Below, one piece after another: positions 1-8,137 of a stretch of 64,000 nt of DNA. The position numbers and the translations under genes were made by a program. The notes beneath the pieces were generated by a model, which saw nothing but the letters and a program-made list of their open reading frames with translations, was not told the origin of the DNA and made no database searches. The number at the start of each line of letters is the position of its first letter. Position 1 is the first letter of the stretch. This DNA comes from RHKX01 sp035759925 (GTDB lineage Bacteria; Actinomycetota; Thermoleophilia; Solirubrobacterales; 70-9): assembly GCA_035759925.1 (NCBI GenBank), contig DASTTY010000073.1:1-64000 (forward strand), given 5' to 3'.

Positions 1-1
1 C

Positions 2-40
2 GAGTTCGTCAACAAGAAGCTGATCCGCGTCATCAAGTAG
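2..40 (+). CDS. C-terminal end of a gene cut by the window start
   Basis: Only the last twelve codons and a TAG stop are visible; the reading frame ends EFVNKKLIRVIK. This is too short to identify. It converges with the CoA-transferase gene that ends 8 bases downstream on the other strand. The frame is inferred only from being open up to the stop. Confidence 0.4.
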   Translation, partial: EFVNKKLIRVIK

Positions 41-48
41 CCGGTCGA

Positions 49-1200
49 CTAACGGTCCGTTCGGCCCGGGAGCTCGGGCGGGGCGGACCGGTAGCGGGGC
101 GGCGTCTCCGAGAGCCCGATCGGGCTTCGCGTCAGGCCGACCTCGGTCCCGTCGTCGCGGGGGAGCGAGACGATCGGCTCGAGGCCGAGCGAGGCGGCGA
201 GCCCGAATGCGGCGCCGACGTCGTTGACGACCCCGGCCGGGACGCCGGCCTCGATCAGCTCCGCGGCCCACTCGGAGGCACCGCGGCGCTCCAGCCGCCG
301 CTCGAGCTCGTCCCGCAGCTCGGCTCGGTTGGCGACGCGATCGGGGTTGGTCGCGAAGCGCGCGTCGGAGGCGAGATCGGCAGCACCGGCGATCGCGCAG
401 AGCGAGGCGAACTGGCGGTCGGTCCCGACGGCGAGGACGAGGTCGCCATCGCCGGTCCGGAGCAGCTCGTAGGGGGCGATGCTCGGATGCGCGTTGCCCA
501 TTCGTGCCGGCGTCGCGCCGGCGACGGTGTAGGCGGAGCCCTGGTTGACGAGCGCGGCGAGCAGCGATGACAGCAGGTCGATCTCGACGCGCTGGCCGCC
601 GCCGCCGCGGTCGCGATGGCGGAGCGCGGCGAGGATGCCGGCGGTGGCGAAGAGGCCGGCGAGGACGTCGACGAGCGCGACCCCGACCTTCTGCGGCTCG
701 CCGCCGGGGTCGCCGGTGATGCTCATCAGCCCGCCGAGGGCCTGGACGAGCAGGTCGTAGCCGGGCAGCGCCGCCCCGGCGCCGCGGCCGAAGCCGGTGA
801 TCGAGCAGTAGACGAGGTCCGGGTGGTCGCCGTTGAGGTCCTCGTAGCCGAAGCCGAGCCGCTCCATCACCCCCGGTCGGAAGTTCTCGACGAGGACGTC
901 GGCGGCGGCGATCAGGCGCCGCGCCTCGGCGGCGTCATCGGGGTCGCGGAGGTCGAGCGCGACGCTGCGCTTGTTGCGGTTGACGGACTCGAAGTAGGTC
1001 GCGCGGCCCTGCTCGTCGAACGGCGGCCCCCACGAGCGCGTCTCGTCGCCGGATCCGGGCCGCTCGACCTTGATCACGGTCGCACCGAGGTCGGCGAGGA
1101 CCATCGTCGCGAACGGTCCGGCCAGGACCCGCGAGAAGTCCACCACCGTCAGCGAGTCGAGGGCGCTCGCGGACGCGGGAGGCTCGGGGCTCGTCGGCAT
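49..1200 (-). CDS. CaiB/BaiF (class III) CoA-transferase
   Basis: Predicted cytoplasmic enzyme moving CoA between carboxylic acids. The 383 residues match the family's usual length. Visible family marks are the N-terminal DFSRVLAGPF and VIKVERPGSGD segments (residues 21-52), VENFRPG (104-110), and ALVDVLAG, where Asp178 is the expected catalytic aspartate that forms the acyl anhydride. The gene is divergent from a glutaryl-CoA-dehydrogenase-like gene, so a glutarate or related dicarboxylate CoA-transferase (SUGCT-like) is a reasonable inference, but the substrate is not shown by sequence. A GATAAT hexamer lies 8 bases upstream of the ATG and there is no Shine-Dalgarno, which suggests a leaderless transcript. 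Confidence 0.9.
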   Translation of the reverse strand: MPTSPEPPASASALDSLTVVDFSRVLAGPFATMVLADLGATVIKVERPGSGDETRSWGPPFDEQGRATYFESVNRNKRSVALDLRDPDDAAEARRLIAAADVLVENFRPGVMERLGFGYEDLNGDHPDLVYCSITGFGRGAGAALPGYDLLVQALGGLMSITGDPGGEPQKVGVALVDVLAGLFATAGILAALRHRDRGGGGQRVEIDLLSSLLAALVNQGSAYTVAGATPARMGNAHPSIAPYELLRTGDGDLVLAVGTDRQFASLCAIAGAADLASDARFATNPDRVANRAELRDELERRLERRGASEWAAELIEAGVPAGVVNDVGAAFGLAASLGLEPIVSLPRDDGTEVGLTRSPIGLSETPPRYRSAPPELPGRTDR

Positions 1201-1208
1201 CGGCGGGG

Positions 1209-1214
1209 ATTATC
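1209..1214 (-). promoter_or_regulatory. -10 element (GATAAT) of the CoA-transferase gene
   Basis: Reading on the minus strand, GATAAT is followed by 8 bases and then the ATG at 1200. No ribosome binding site lies between. The spacing equals that seen at several other unit-heading genes in the window. Confidence 0.4.
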
Positions 1215-1246
1215 TATCTTCGGTGGCCCAGGACCGGGAGAGCACC

Positions 1247-2434
1247 ATGGCCACAGGCGTCGACCAGCAACGAGAGATCCGTCCCCGTGACTACCTCGAC
1301 GTCGACGGCTCGCTCGACGACGAGGAGCTGCTGATCCGCGACACGGTCCGCGCCTTCGTAGCCGATCGCGTCCTGCCTGGGATCGGCGACTGGTTCGAGG
1401 AGGCGAGGTTGCCGCCCGAGCTGGCGCCGGAGCTCGGCAGGCTAGGCCTGCTCGGGATGCACCTCGAGGGCTACGGCTGCGCCGGCGCCAGCGCGACCGC
1501 CTACGGGCTCGCCTGCATGGAGCTCGAGGCCGGCGACAGCGGGATCCGCAGCCTCGTCTCGGTCCAGGGCTCGCTGGCGATGTTCGCGATCCACCGCTGG
1601 GGCTCGGAGGAGCAGAAGCAGGAGTGGCTGCCGCGGATGGCCGCCGGCGAGGCGATCGGCTGCTTCGGTCTGACCGAGCCCGACTCCGGCTCAGACCCCG
1701 GCTCGATGCGGACGCGGGCCCGCCGCGACGGCGAGGACTGGATACTCCACGGCCAGAAGATGTGGATCACGAACGGCTCGATCGCCGAGGTCGCCGTCGT
1801 CTGGGCGGTGACCGACGAGGGGATCCGCGGCTTTCTCGTCCCGCGCGACACGCCCGGCTTCACGACCCAGGACATCCACCGGAAGCTCTCGCTGCGGGCC
1901 TCGGTGACCTCGGAGCTGTTGCTCGACGACGTCCGGCTGCCGGCGAGCGCGCTGCTGCCCGAGGCGACCTCGCTGCGGGGTCCGCTCTCGTGCCTGAACG
2001 AGGCGCGCTACGGGATCCTCTGGGGAGCCGTCGGCGCCGCCCGCGCCTGCTTCGAAGCGGCGCTCGACTACAGCCTCGACCGCCGCCAGTTCGACCGCCC
2101 GATCGCCTCCTTTCAGATCCAGCAGCAGAAGCTCGCGACGATGGCGCTCGAGGTCAACCGGGCGGCGCTGCTGGCGCTCCACCTCGGCCGGCTCAAGGAT
2201 GCCGGCCGGCTCCGTCCCGAGCAGGTCAGCATGGGCAAGCTCGGCAACGTCAACGCCGCCCTCGAGGTCGCCCGCACGGCCCGCCAGGTCCTCGGTGCCA
2301 ACGGGGTGACGCTCGAGTATCCGGTGATCCGGCACATGAACAACCTCGAGTCGGTCGTCACCTACGAGGGGACCGCCGACGTCCACGCGCTGGTCGTCGG
2401 CAACGCGCTGACGGGGATCGACGCGTTCCGCTGA
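1247..2434 (+). CDS. Acyl-CoA dehydrogenase, glutaryl-CoA dehydrogenase type
   Basis: FAD-dependent acyl-CoA dehydrogenase of 395 residues. The ATG at 1247 is preferred over upstream in-frame starts because GGGAG sits just before it and the protein then begins at the usual family position. FAD/substrate loop motifs are visible (CFGLTEPDSGSD at about 139-150, KMWITNGS at 171-178). The C-terminal block RHMNNLESVVTYEGT...GIDAF closely resembles glutaryl-CoA dehydrogenases, with Glu374 in YEGT as the expected catalytic base. The divergent CoA-transferase supports a glutarate to glutaryl-CoA to crotonyl-CoA route; that link is inference. Confidence 0.9.
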   Translation: MATGVDQQREIRPRDYLDVDGSLDDEELLIRDTVRAFVADRVLPGIGDWFEEARLPPELAPELGRLGLLGMHLEGYGCAGASATAYGLACMELEAGDSGIRSLVSVQGSLAMFAIHRWGSEEQKQEWLPRMAAGEAIGCFGLTEPDSGSDPGSMRTRARRDGEDWILHGQKMWITNGSIAEVAVVWAVTDEGIRGFLVPRDTPGFTTQDIHRKLSLRASVTSELLLDDVRLPASALLPEATSLRGPLSCLNEARYGILWGAVGAARACFEAALDYSLDRRQFDRPIASFQIQQQKLATMALEVNRAALLALHLGRLKDAGRLRPEQVSMGKLGNVNAALEVARTARQVLGANGVTLEYPVIRHMNNLESVVTYEGTADVHALVVGNALTGIDAFR

Positions 2435-2452
2435 GCCGCGGCCCGGCTTCGA

Positions 2453-3253
2453 TCAACCCGCGCCCGCTGCGGACCGACCGGGCATGTCTGGATCGCGGCT
2501 CCCGCGTGCGTCTCGTTCGAGCTCCGCGCGCGGGCGCCCCAGCCACCGCGCAAGCACCAGGCTGAGCTCGAAGAGGAAGACGAGCGGGGCCATCGAGATC
2601 AGCATCGTGATCGGGTCGGTGCCGGGGAGCAGCATCGCCAGCACCGCACAGGCGAGGATCGCGTAACGGCGATTCCTGGCCAGTTGCTCGGGAGTGACGA
2701 TCCCGAGCCGGGTGATTGCGAGGACGCCGACCGGGATCTGGAACAAGACCCCGACGGAGATCAGCGCCATCGAGAAGAAGCCGTAGTACTCGCCGGCGCG
2801 GATCTGGATGCTGAATTGATCGTCGTTGAAGTTGAGGAGGAACTTGGTCGCGGCCGGCACGACGACGAAGTAGGCGAAGACGACGCCGGCCAGGAACAGG
2901 ACCGGCACCATCACGAGCAACGGGAGGATCGTCCTCCGCTCCCTGTGCGCCAGCGCCGGCAGCAGGAACGCGTAAGCCTGGTAGAGGAGGAACGGCAGCG
3001 AGATCAGGATCGCGCTGTAGAGGACGACCTTGAGCGTCGTCATGAACGGCTCCGTCGGCGAGAGCGTGATCGGCTCGACATCGTCGGGGAGCGGCGCGTT
3101 CGCGATGTCGAGCAGCAGGTGGTTCTGCCAGAAGCAGACCGCGGCGACGAGGACGAGGATGACCCCGGACGCGATCAGGCGGCCGCGCAGCTCGTCGAGG
3201 TGCTCGACGAGGGTCATCCTGTCCTCGAAGCCGGCTTGCTTGAGCCGTTGCAA
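2453..3253 (-). CDS. tatC: Twin-arginine translocase subunit TatC
   Basis: Core receptor of the Tat pathway in the cytoplasmic membrane; it binds the twin-arginine signal and exports folded proteins. The 266 residues contain the family block VEHLDELRGRLI near the N terminus and about six hydrophobic segments, with a basic cytoplasmic tail. The annotated start is TTG at 3253, three bases after the tatA stop; an ATG at 3217 (MTLVEHLDELR), preceded by GAGGACAGG, is an equally credible start. It is co-transcribed with tatA. No TatB gene is adjacent. Confidence 0.93.
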   Translation of the reverse strand: MQRLKQAGFEDRMTLVEHLDELRGRLIASGVILVLVAAVCFWQNHLLLDIANAPLPDDVEPITLSPTEPFMTTLKVVLYSAILISLPFLLYQAYAFLLPALAHRERRTILPLLVMVPVLFLAGVVFAYFVVVPAATKFLLNFNDDQFSIQIRAGEYYGFFSMALISVGVLFQIPVGVLAITRLGIVTPEQLARNRRYAILACAVLAMLLPGTDPITMLISMAPLVFLFELSLVLARWLGRPRAELERDARGSRDPDMPGRSAAGAG

Positions 3254-3256
3254 TGG

Positions 3257-3493
3257 TCAGTCCGAATCTGCGAACGTGGCGCCGGCCCGGTTCGGGATTC
3301 GATCCTCGGGAGCAGGATCCTCGAACCCGTTCTCGATTTCCGGGTTCTCCTTGTCCTCGCCGGTGATCGACGACTTGAACTCCCGCATCCCCCTGCCCAG
3401 CGAGCTGCCGAGCTCGGGGAGCCGCTTCGGTCCGAAGATGACGAGGGCGATGATCGCGACGATCGCGATCTCGAGCGGTCCGATGTTTGGCAT
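3257..3493 (-). CDS. tatA: Twin-arginine translocase subunit TatA
   Basis: Pore-forming Tat component of 78 residues. It has one N-terminal membrane helix (residues 5-20) followed by the diagnostic FGPKRLPELGSSLGRGM hinge and amphipathic helix, then an acidic disordered tail. An AAGGAG site precedes the ATG. It sits immediately before tatC in the same direction, and the two should act together. A second, more divergent TatA-like gene lies at 60416-60763. Confidence 0.93.
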   Translation of the reverse strand: MPNIGPLEIAIVAIIALVIFGPKRLPELGSSLGRGMREFKSSITGEDKENPEIENGFEDPAPEDRIPNRAGATFADSD

Positions 3494-3528
3494 GGCTTCT
3501 TCTCCTTCAGTCGTTCGGGTCGGTAAGG

Positions 3529-3560
3529 GCGACGCGGACGACCGGAGCCGCCCGCGTCGC
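3529..3560. terminator. Hairpin between tatA and the ferritin-like gene
   Basis: GCGACGCGG (3529-3537) and CCGCGTCGC (3552-3560) are perfect 9-base inverted arms with a 14-base loop. It lies just after the stop of the ferritin-like gene on the minus strand and before tatA. There is no T tract, so intrinsic termination is only suggested. Confidence 0.4.
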
Positions 3561-3573
3561 TCCGTATCCCTGG

Positions 3574-4320
3574 CTAGCCGGTGATGAAGCCGGTCTGCTT
3601 GACCGCCTTCAACGTCTCGCGGGCGCCGACCGGGTCATCGGTCGGGCCGTCCGGGGCGACGCCCTTCCTGCCCTTGTAGATCTGGCCGATCAGGCCCGCG
3701 TGCCGGGCCTCCACGGTCACGATCGACAGGGCGCCTGCGAGCACCTTGCGGTGCTTGATGTTGAACGCCTGCCCCGAGTAGGCGCCGACGCCGGTGTTCT
3801 CGAGCGCGAACGACGTCGCGACGAAGAGCTTCTCGTCGCTCGTCGTCATCCCGAAGTCGAACTTCGGCTTCTTGACCGCCTTGCGGCCGAGAATCCCCTC
3901 GAGGATCCTGACGTGAGCGTTCTCGTCGCGGACGACGGCGGCGAGGAAATCCCGCGTGGCCTTGTCGTCGAACTTGCCCTTCTTCGCGGCCTCGTTGTAG
4001 AAGGAGGCCTCGAGGTACTCGAGCGTGAGCGCGTAGTTGAGGATGCCCACGTCGCCCTTGCCGAACTTCTTCGGCGGCCGGTCGAGCCCACCGCCGTTGT
4101 GATGGTGGTTTCTCTCCGTCGCCATGCCGACGCCCGGTACGAGCGCGCTCAGCAGCGCGCCGCCGCCGATCACGCCGCCGCCGGCAATGCCTGCCTTCTT
4201 GAAGAAGTCGAGGCGGGTGTCGCCCTCCTTCTCCAGGGTCTCTTCGGCGACGGCCGCGTTCTCGCGAAGCGCCCCGTCGGCGTCGACCTCGATCTTCTCG
4301 AGGGTGCCTTCGGAATCCAT
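3574..4320 (-). CDS. Ferritin-like domain protein, probably exported
   Basis: A 248-residue protein with a four-helix ferritin-like fold of the desiccation-associated type (PF13668-like): LNYALTLEYLEASFYNEA and FLAAVVRDENAHVRILE carry the ExxY and ExxH pattern expected of such domains. Metal binding is plausible but not proven. The ATG at 4320 is chosen because AGGAGA precedes it. An N-terminal segment, TRLDFFKKAGIAGGGVIGGG, looks like a Tat signal in which the second arginine is lost (TRLDFF for the usual RRDFL). It lies next to tatA-tatC, which makes this loss notable. The biochemical role is unknown. Confidence 0.75.
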   Translation of the reverse strand: MDSEGTLEKIEVDADGALRENAAVAEETLEKEGDTRLDFFKKAGIAGGGVIGGGALLSALVPGVGMATERNHHHNGGGLDRPPKKFGKGDVGILNYALTLEYLEASFYNEAAKKGKFDDKATRDFLAAVVRDENAHVRILEGILGRKAVKKPKFDFGMTTSDEKLFVATSFALENTGVGAYSGQAFNIKHRKVLAGALSIVTVEARHAGLIGQIYKGRKGVAPDGPTDDPVGARETLKAVKQTGFITG

Positions 4321-4675
4321 GTCTCTCCTGCCTTCCGTTCCGGCGGGCCGGTGCTCCGGCTCGCCCGTTGGATGCGTGCAGTTCATCCAACGTTCGCCGG
4401 AGCCGATCGGATCAACGTCCGATCGGATCGGGTGCAGTGAAGAGAGACGGGCATCCCCGCCGGGAGACGGGGCCGGTCACTCTCCGGGTGAAATGCAGAT
4501 AGCCCTGCTGGGGCGGGGTCAATCTGCAGCTCAGCAGGCCGGTCAGCGAAACGGCCCGCCGCGCCGGCGAGCCCGCCGGACGCCTCACCGCGGTTGCGGT
4601 TGGTCGTCGTCCCCGAGCAGGAATCCCGTTGCGGGCGGGATGAAAGCTGCTGGGGTCCGGCGGGCTCGCGCCGGA
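4321..4675. other. Intergenic region upstream of the ferritin-like gene
   Basis: No supported gene. It contains an 11-base direct repeat, CCGATCGGATC, at 4403-4413 and 4419-4429 (16-base period), placed about 85 bases before the ferritin-like start, and a small hairpin CCCCG/CGGGG at 4455-4472. Open frames here are shadows without coding character. Confidence 0.4.
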
Positions 4676-4864
4676 TCAGGTGTTGCGTTCGAGGTCTGCG
4701 ACCTCCTCGGCCTTCTCGTCCGCGCGCTCCTGGGCGCGATCGAGCTCCTCCTTCTTCTCGCCCTTGCGCTCCTCGCGCTTGCCCTCGCGGCGGGTCTTCG
4801 CGTCGCCGGTGACGTCGCCGACGGCCTGCTTCGCCTTGCCGCTGATCTTGTCCGTGATGCCCAT
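4676..4864 (-). CDS. CsbD-family small stress protein
   Basis: A 62-residue hydrophilic, highly charged protein. The start MGITDKISGKAKQAVGDVTGD is the hallmark of the CsbD family, induced under general stress in other bacteria (sigma-B in Bacillus); the molecular function is unknown. The remainder is a Lys/Glu/Arg-rich helix. AAGGAGACG lies just upstream of the ATG. It is transcribed toward the ferritin-like gene, 355 bases away, and is probably its own unit. Confidence 0.85.
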   Translation of the reverse strand: MGITDKISGKAKQAVGDVTGDAKTRREGKREERKGEKKEELDRAQERADEKAEEVADLERNT

Positions 4865-4979
4865 CGTCGTCTCCTTTCGGGGGTGTGCTCACCCCGCTTA
4901 CCCGGCCGGGCGGGGGCTAATCGACCCGCCGGCCCGGCCCTGCGGGCTGCGATCGGCTGCGCCCACGATCCGCCTGTTA

Positions 4980-4985
4980 TAGGCT
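4980..4985 (+). promoter_or_regulatory. -10 element (TAGGCT) of the EF-G-like gene
   Basis: TAGGCT inside TTATAGGCT is followed by 6 bases and the ATG at 4992. There is no Shine-Dalgarno, consistent with a leaderless mRNA. Confidence 0.4.
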
Positions 4986-4991
4986 CGCGAC

Positions 4992-7088
4992 ATGTCGCAC
5001 AAGTCGGCTGACCGGATCCGCAACGTAGCTCTGGTCGGCCATCGCGGCTGCGGCAAGACGTCGGTCTGCGAGGCGATGCTCTACGAGGCGGGGGTGGTCA
5101 ACCGGCTCGGCAGGGTCGATGACGGGAGCACCGTCAGCGACGCCGCCGAGGACGAGCAGGCGCGCGGCATGTCGATCGACGCGGCCGTGGTCGGCTTCGA
5201 GCACGACGGCCGCAAGCTGAACGTGATCGACACCCCGGGCGACCCCAGCTTCGTCGCTGAGGCGGCCGGGGCACTGTCGGTCGCCGATGCCGCGGTCGTC
5301 GTCGTCAACGCCGTCGCCGGCGTCGAGGTCGGGACCGACCGGCTCTGGCGCCGCGCCTCCGAAGCCGGGCTGCCGCGGCTCGTCTTCGTGAACATGCTCG
5401 ACCGCGAGCGCGCCGACTTCTTCGCGACGCTCGACTCGCTGAAGGCGGCCTTCGGGCCGCACGTGGTCGCGACCGAGATCCCGATCGGCTCCGAGCACGA
5501 GGTCCGCGGGATCGTCGACCTGATCGACATGAAGGCGTTCCTGCACGAGAGCGCCGAGCGCGGCGGCACCGTCGAGGCGGAGATCCCCGAGGAGATCGCC
5601 GGACTCGCCGAGGAGTACCGCGACAAGCTCATGGACGAGGTCGCCGAGAACTCCGACGAGTTGATGGAGCACTACCTCGAGGGCGCCGAGATCTCCCACG
5701 CCGAGATCGTCACGGCGCTGAAGCGCGGGGTCACCGAGGGACACCTGTTCCCGGTGACATGCGGGATCGCCACCCGGAACCTCGGCACCGCCCGGCTGCT
5801 CGAGGCGCTCGTCGAGGATCTCCCCTCGCCGGCGATGCGGGGGCCGCGGACGCTGCTCGACGGCGACGGCGAGCCGGTCGAGATCACGCCCGACGAGGAG
5901 GGCGACCTCGTCGTCCAGGTCTTCAAGACGACCGCCGACCCGTTTGCGGGGCGATTGAACATGATCCGGGTGCTGTCGGGCACGCTGGCGGCGGAAGCGC
6001 AAATCGAGAACGTGACCCGCGGCGTCCACGAGCGGATCGGCCAGCTCCTCGGCGACCAGGGCGGGAAGATGGCGCCGGTCGACGAGCTCGGCGCCGGCGA
6101 CATCGGGATCGTCCCGAAGCTGAAGGAGACCCGCGCCGGGGACCTGCTCTGCGACCGCAAGCGTGACCTCGAGCCGCCGCGCCTCGAGCTGCCGAGCCCG
6201 GTCATGGCCTTCGCCTTCGAGCCGAAGAGCCGCGGCGACGAGGAGAAGGCGGTGACGGCGATCCGGCGGCTCCGCGAGGAGGACCCGACACTGGATGTCC
6301 ACCGCGACGCCCAGACCGGTGAGCAGATCATCGCCGGGCTGACCCAGATCCACGTCGACGTGATGGTCGAGCGGATGAAGAGCCGCTACGGCGCCGAGAT
6401 CGAGCTGCACCCACCGCGCGTCGCCTACGTCGAGGCGATCCGCAAGCCCGCGAAGGCTCACTCGCGTTACAAGAAGCAGTCGGGGGGCCGCGGCCAGTAC
6501 GCCGACTGCCGGCTCGAGATCGAGCCGGGCGAGGCGGGGACCGGGCTCGAGTTCATCGACCAGATCAAGGGCGGGGTGATCCCGGGCGGGTTCATCCCGG
6601 CGGTCGAGGCCGGCGTCCGGGAGGCGATGGAGCACGGGACGCTGGCCGGCTACCCGGTCAAGGACGTCCGGGTCCGGCTCGTCGACGGCCGCCACCATGC
6701 GGTCGACTCCTCGGAGATGGCGTTCAAGATCTGCGCCTCGATGGGTTTCAAGGAGGCGATGGCGGGCGCCTCGCCGGCGCTGTTAGAGCCGATCGCGAAG
6801 CTGACGATCATCGCCCCCGACGACTGCGTCGGCGACGTGATCGGCGACCTCAACTCACGCCGCGGCCACCCGCTCGGGATGGAGCCGAAGGGCGGCGCCG
6901 GGATGACCGAGATCGTCGCCGAGGTACCGATGGCCGAGGTCCTCGACTACGCCCCGGCGCTGCGCGCGGTGACCGGCGGACGTGGCGACTACACGCTCGA
7001 GTTCGACCGCCACGAAGAGGTCCCCGGCCACCTCGCCGAGAAGGTCATCGCCGACGCCCGCGCCGCCGACGGCCAGGCCGTGGCCTGA
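4992..7088 (+). CDS. EF-G-like translational GTPase (EF-G2/FusA2 type)
   Basis: A 698-residue five-domain translation-factor-like GTPase. G1 is GHRGCGKT (16-23), the switch II motif DTPGD is at 80-84, and G4 reads NMLD (134-137) instead of NKxD. Domains II, III, IV (RYKKQSGGRGQYADC block) and V are all present, so it is full length. It resembles the second EF-G of actinobacteria (FusA2/TetM-related), which is not the main elongation factor; no S7, S12 or EF-Tu genes flank it, which supports the paralogue reading. Its role (ribosome rescue or stress) is unknown. Confidence 0.88.
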   Translation: MSHKSADRIRNVALVGHRGCGKTSVCEAMLYEAGVVNRLGRVDDGSTVSDAAEDEQARGMSIDAAVVGFEHDGRKLNVIDTPGDPSFVAEAAGALSVADAAVVVVNAVAGVEVGTDRLWRRASEAGLPRLVFVNMLDRERADFFATLDSLKAAFGPHVVATEIPIGSEHEVRGIVDLIDMKAFLHESAERGGTVEAEIPEEIAGLAEEYRDKLMDEVAENSDELMEHYLEGAEISHAEIVTALKRGVTEGHLFPVTCGIATRNLGTARLLEALVEDLPSPAMRGPRTLLDGDGEPVEITPDEEGDLVVQVFKTTADPFAGRLNMIRVLSGTLAAEAQIENVTRGVHERIGQLLGDQGGKMAPVDELGAGDIGIVPKLKETRAGDLLCDRKRDLEPPRLELPSPVMAFAFEPKSRGDEEKAVTAIRRLREEDPTLDVHRDAQTGEQIIAGLTQIHVDVMVERMKSRYGAEIELHPPRVAYVEAIRKPAKAHSRYKKQSGGRGQYADCRLEIEPGEAGTGLEFIDQIKGGVIPGGFIPAVEAGVREAMEHGTLAGYPVKDVRVRLVDGRHHAVDSSEMAFKICASMGFKEAMAGASPALLEPIAKLTIIAPDDCVGDVIGDLNSRRGHPLGMEPKGGAGMTEIVAEVPMAEVLDYAPALRAVTGGRGDYTLEFDRHEEVPGHLAEKVIADARAADGQAVA

Positions 7089-7183
7089 GCCGGGAGCGGT
7101 TCGGGGGGCAAGCGCTGACCGCCGAGATCCTCCCGTAGCAACTACTGAATTCTCGCCACAGGCGGTGTGCGAAGGTCGCCGCA

Positions 7184-8107
7184 GTGACGACTTCCCCCGC
7201 AGCATCCGCATGTCCGCGCCGCCGCCGGTCGCCGGCACTCGTGGCGATCGTGATGGTGGCTCTCGCGGCGGCGGCCGTGATCGCCGCGGCCGTGGTCCCG
7301 GGCCCGGCGGAGGCCGAGACCGTCAAGGTCGATCTCGTCGCCAAGCACCGGAAGGTGACGGTCGCGCCGGGCGTGAAGATGAAGGCCTGGACGTTCAACG
7401 GCAAGGTGCCGGGACCGGTGATCCGCGCCGTGGAGGGCGACACGATCGAGGTGACGCTGCGGAACGCCGACCGGATGATGGCCCACTCGGTCGACTTCCA
7501 CGCCGCGCAGATCTCGCCGCAGCGGGGCTTCGCCGACGTCCCGCCCGGCGAGACGCGGACGTTCTCGTTCGTCGCCCGCCGCCCCGGGGTCTTCCTCTAC
7601 CACTGCGGGACGAGCCCGGTGCTCCAGCACATCGGCATGGGCATGTACGGAGCGATCCTCGTCGATCCCGCCGCCGGCCGGACGCCGGCCCGCGAGAAGG
7701 TGCTGGTTCAGAGTGAGCTCTACGGCCCGGTCAGACACGGACTGATCCATCCCACCTACAAGGCGATGCAGACCGAGCACCCGACCTTCGCCGCCTTCAA
7801 CGGCCGCGCCTTCCATTACCGCGACAAGCCGATCAACGTCCCGGTCGGCGAGCCGGTCCGCCTCTACGTCGTCGCCGCCGGCCCGACTCTCGGCAGCGAC
7901 TTCCACGTCGTCGGCGAGATCTTCGACACCGTCCAGCCGGACGGCAATCCACTCAACGTGCTCAGCGGGGTCTCGACCTACGGCGTTCCCGCCGGCGGCG
8001 GGGCGATGTTCGAGCTCAGCTTCGACGAAGCCGGCCGCTACCCGTTCGTGACGCACTCGTTCCGCTGGGCCGACGCCGGCGCCCTCGGCTTCTTCGAGGC
8101 GAGCTGA
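7184..8107 (+). CDS. Two-domain copper oxidase of nitrite-reductase (NirK) type
   Basis: An exported two-cupredoxin protein of 307 residues starting at GTG, with a basic N region and a hydrophobic signal segment (17-38). Type 1 copper ligands fit H101, C141, H149 and M154; type 2 ligands fit H106, H140 and H291 from the other domain. Asp104 (HSVDFH) matches the catalytic aspartate of NirK. The residue expected to be the catalytic histidine (GGHGD in classical NirK) reads GEIFD here. It is the first gene before narK-narGHJI, so nitrite reduction to NO is a good contextual guess, but a different copper oxidase activity is possible. Confidence 0.72.
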   Translation: MTTSPAASACPRRRRSPALVAIVMVALAAAAVIAAAVVPGPAEAETVKVDLVAKHRKVTVAPGVKMKAWTFNGKVPGPVIRAVEGDTIEVTLRNADRMMAHSVDFHAAQISPQRGFADVPPGETRTFSFVARRPGVFLYHCGTSPVLQHIGMGMYGAILVDPAAGRTPAREKVLVQSELYGPVRHGLIHPTYKAMQTEHPTFAAFNGRAFHYRDKPINVPVGEPVRLYVVAAGPTLGSDFHVVGEIFDTVQPDGNPLNVLSGVSTYGVPAGGGAMFELSFDEAGRYPFVTHSFRWADAGALGFFEAS

Positions 8108-8137
8108 TATGACAGAGAAGGGCCCGGTGGTGATCCG

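Noticed and set aside
1070..1246. Longer N terminus for the acyl-CoA dehydrogenase
   Set aside because: It would overlap the divergent CoA-transferase gene and add a segment absent from the family; ATG 1247 has a ribosome binding site.
4977..6698. 573-codon open frame on the minus strand
   Set aside because: It lies fully opposite the EF-G-like gene, has Asp/Arg/Leu-biased composition typical of antisense frames in GC-rich DNA, and shows no domain.
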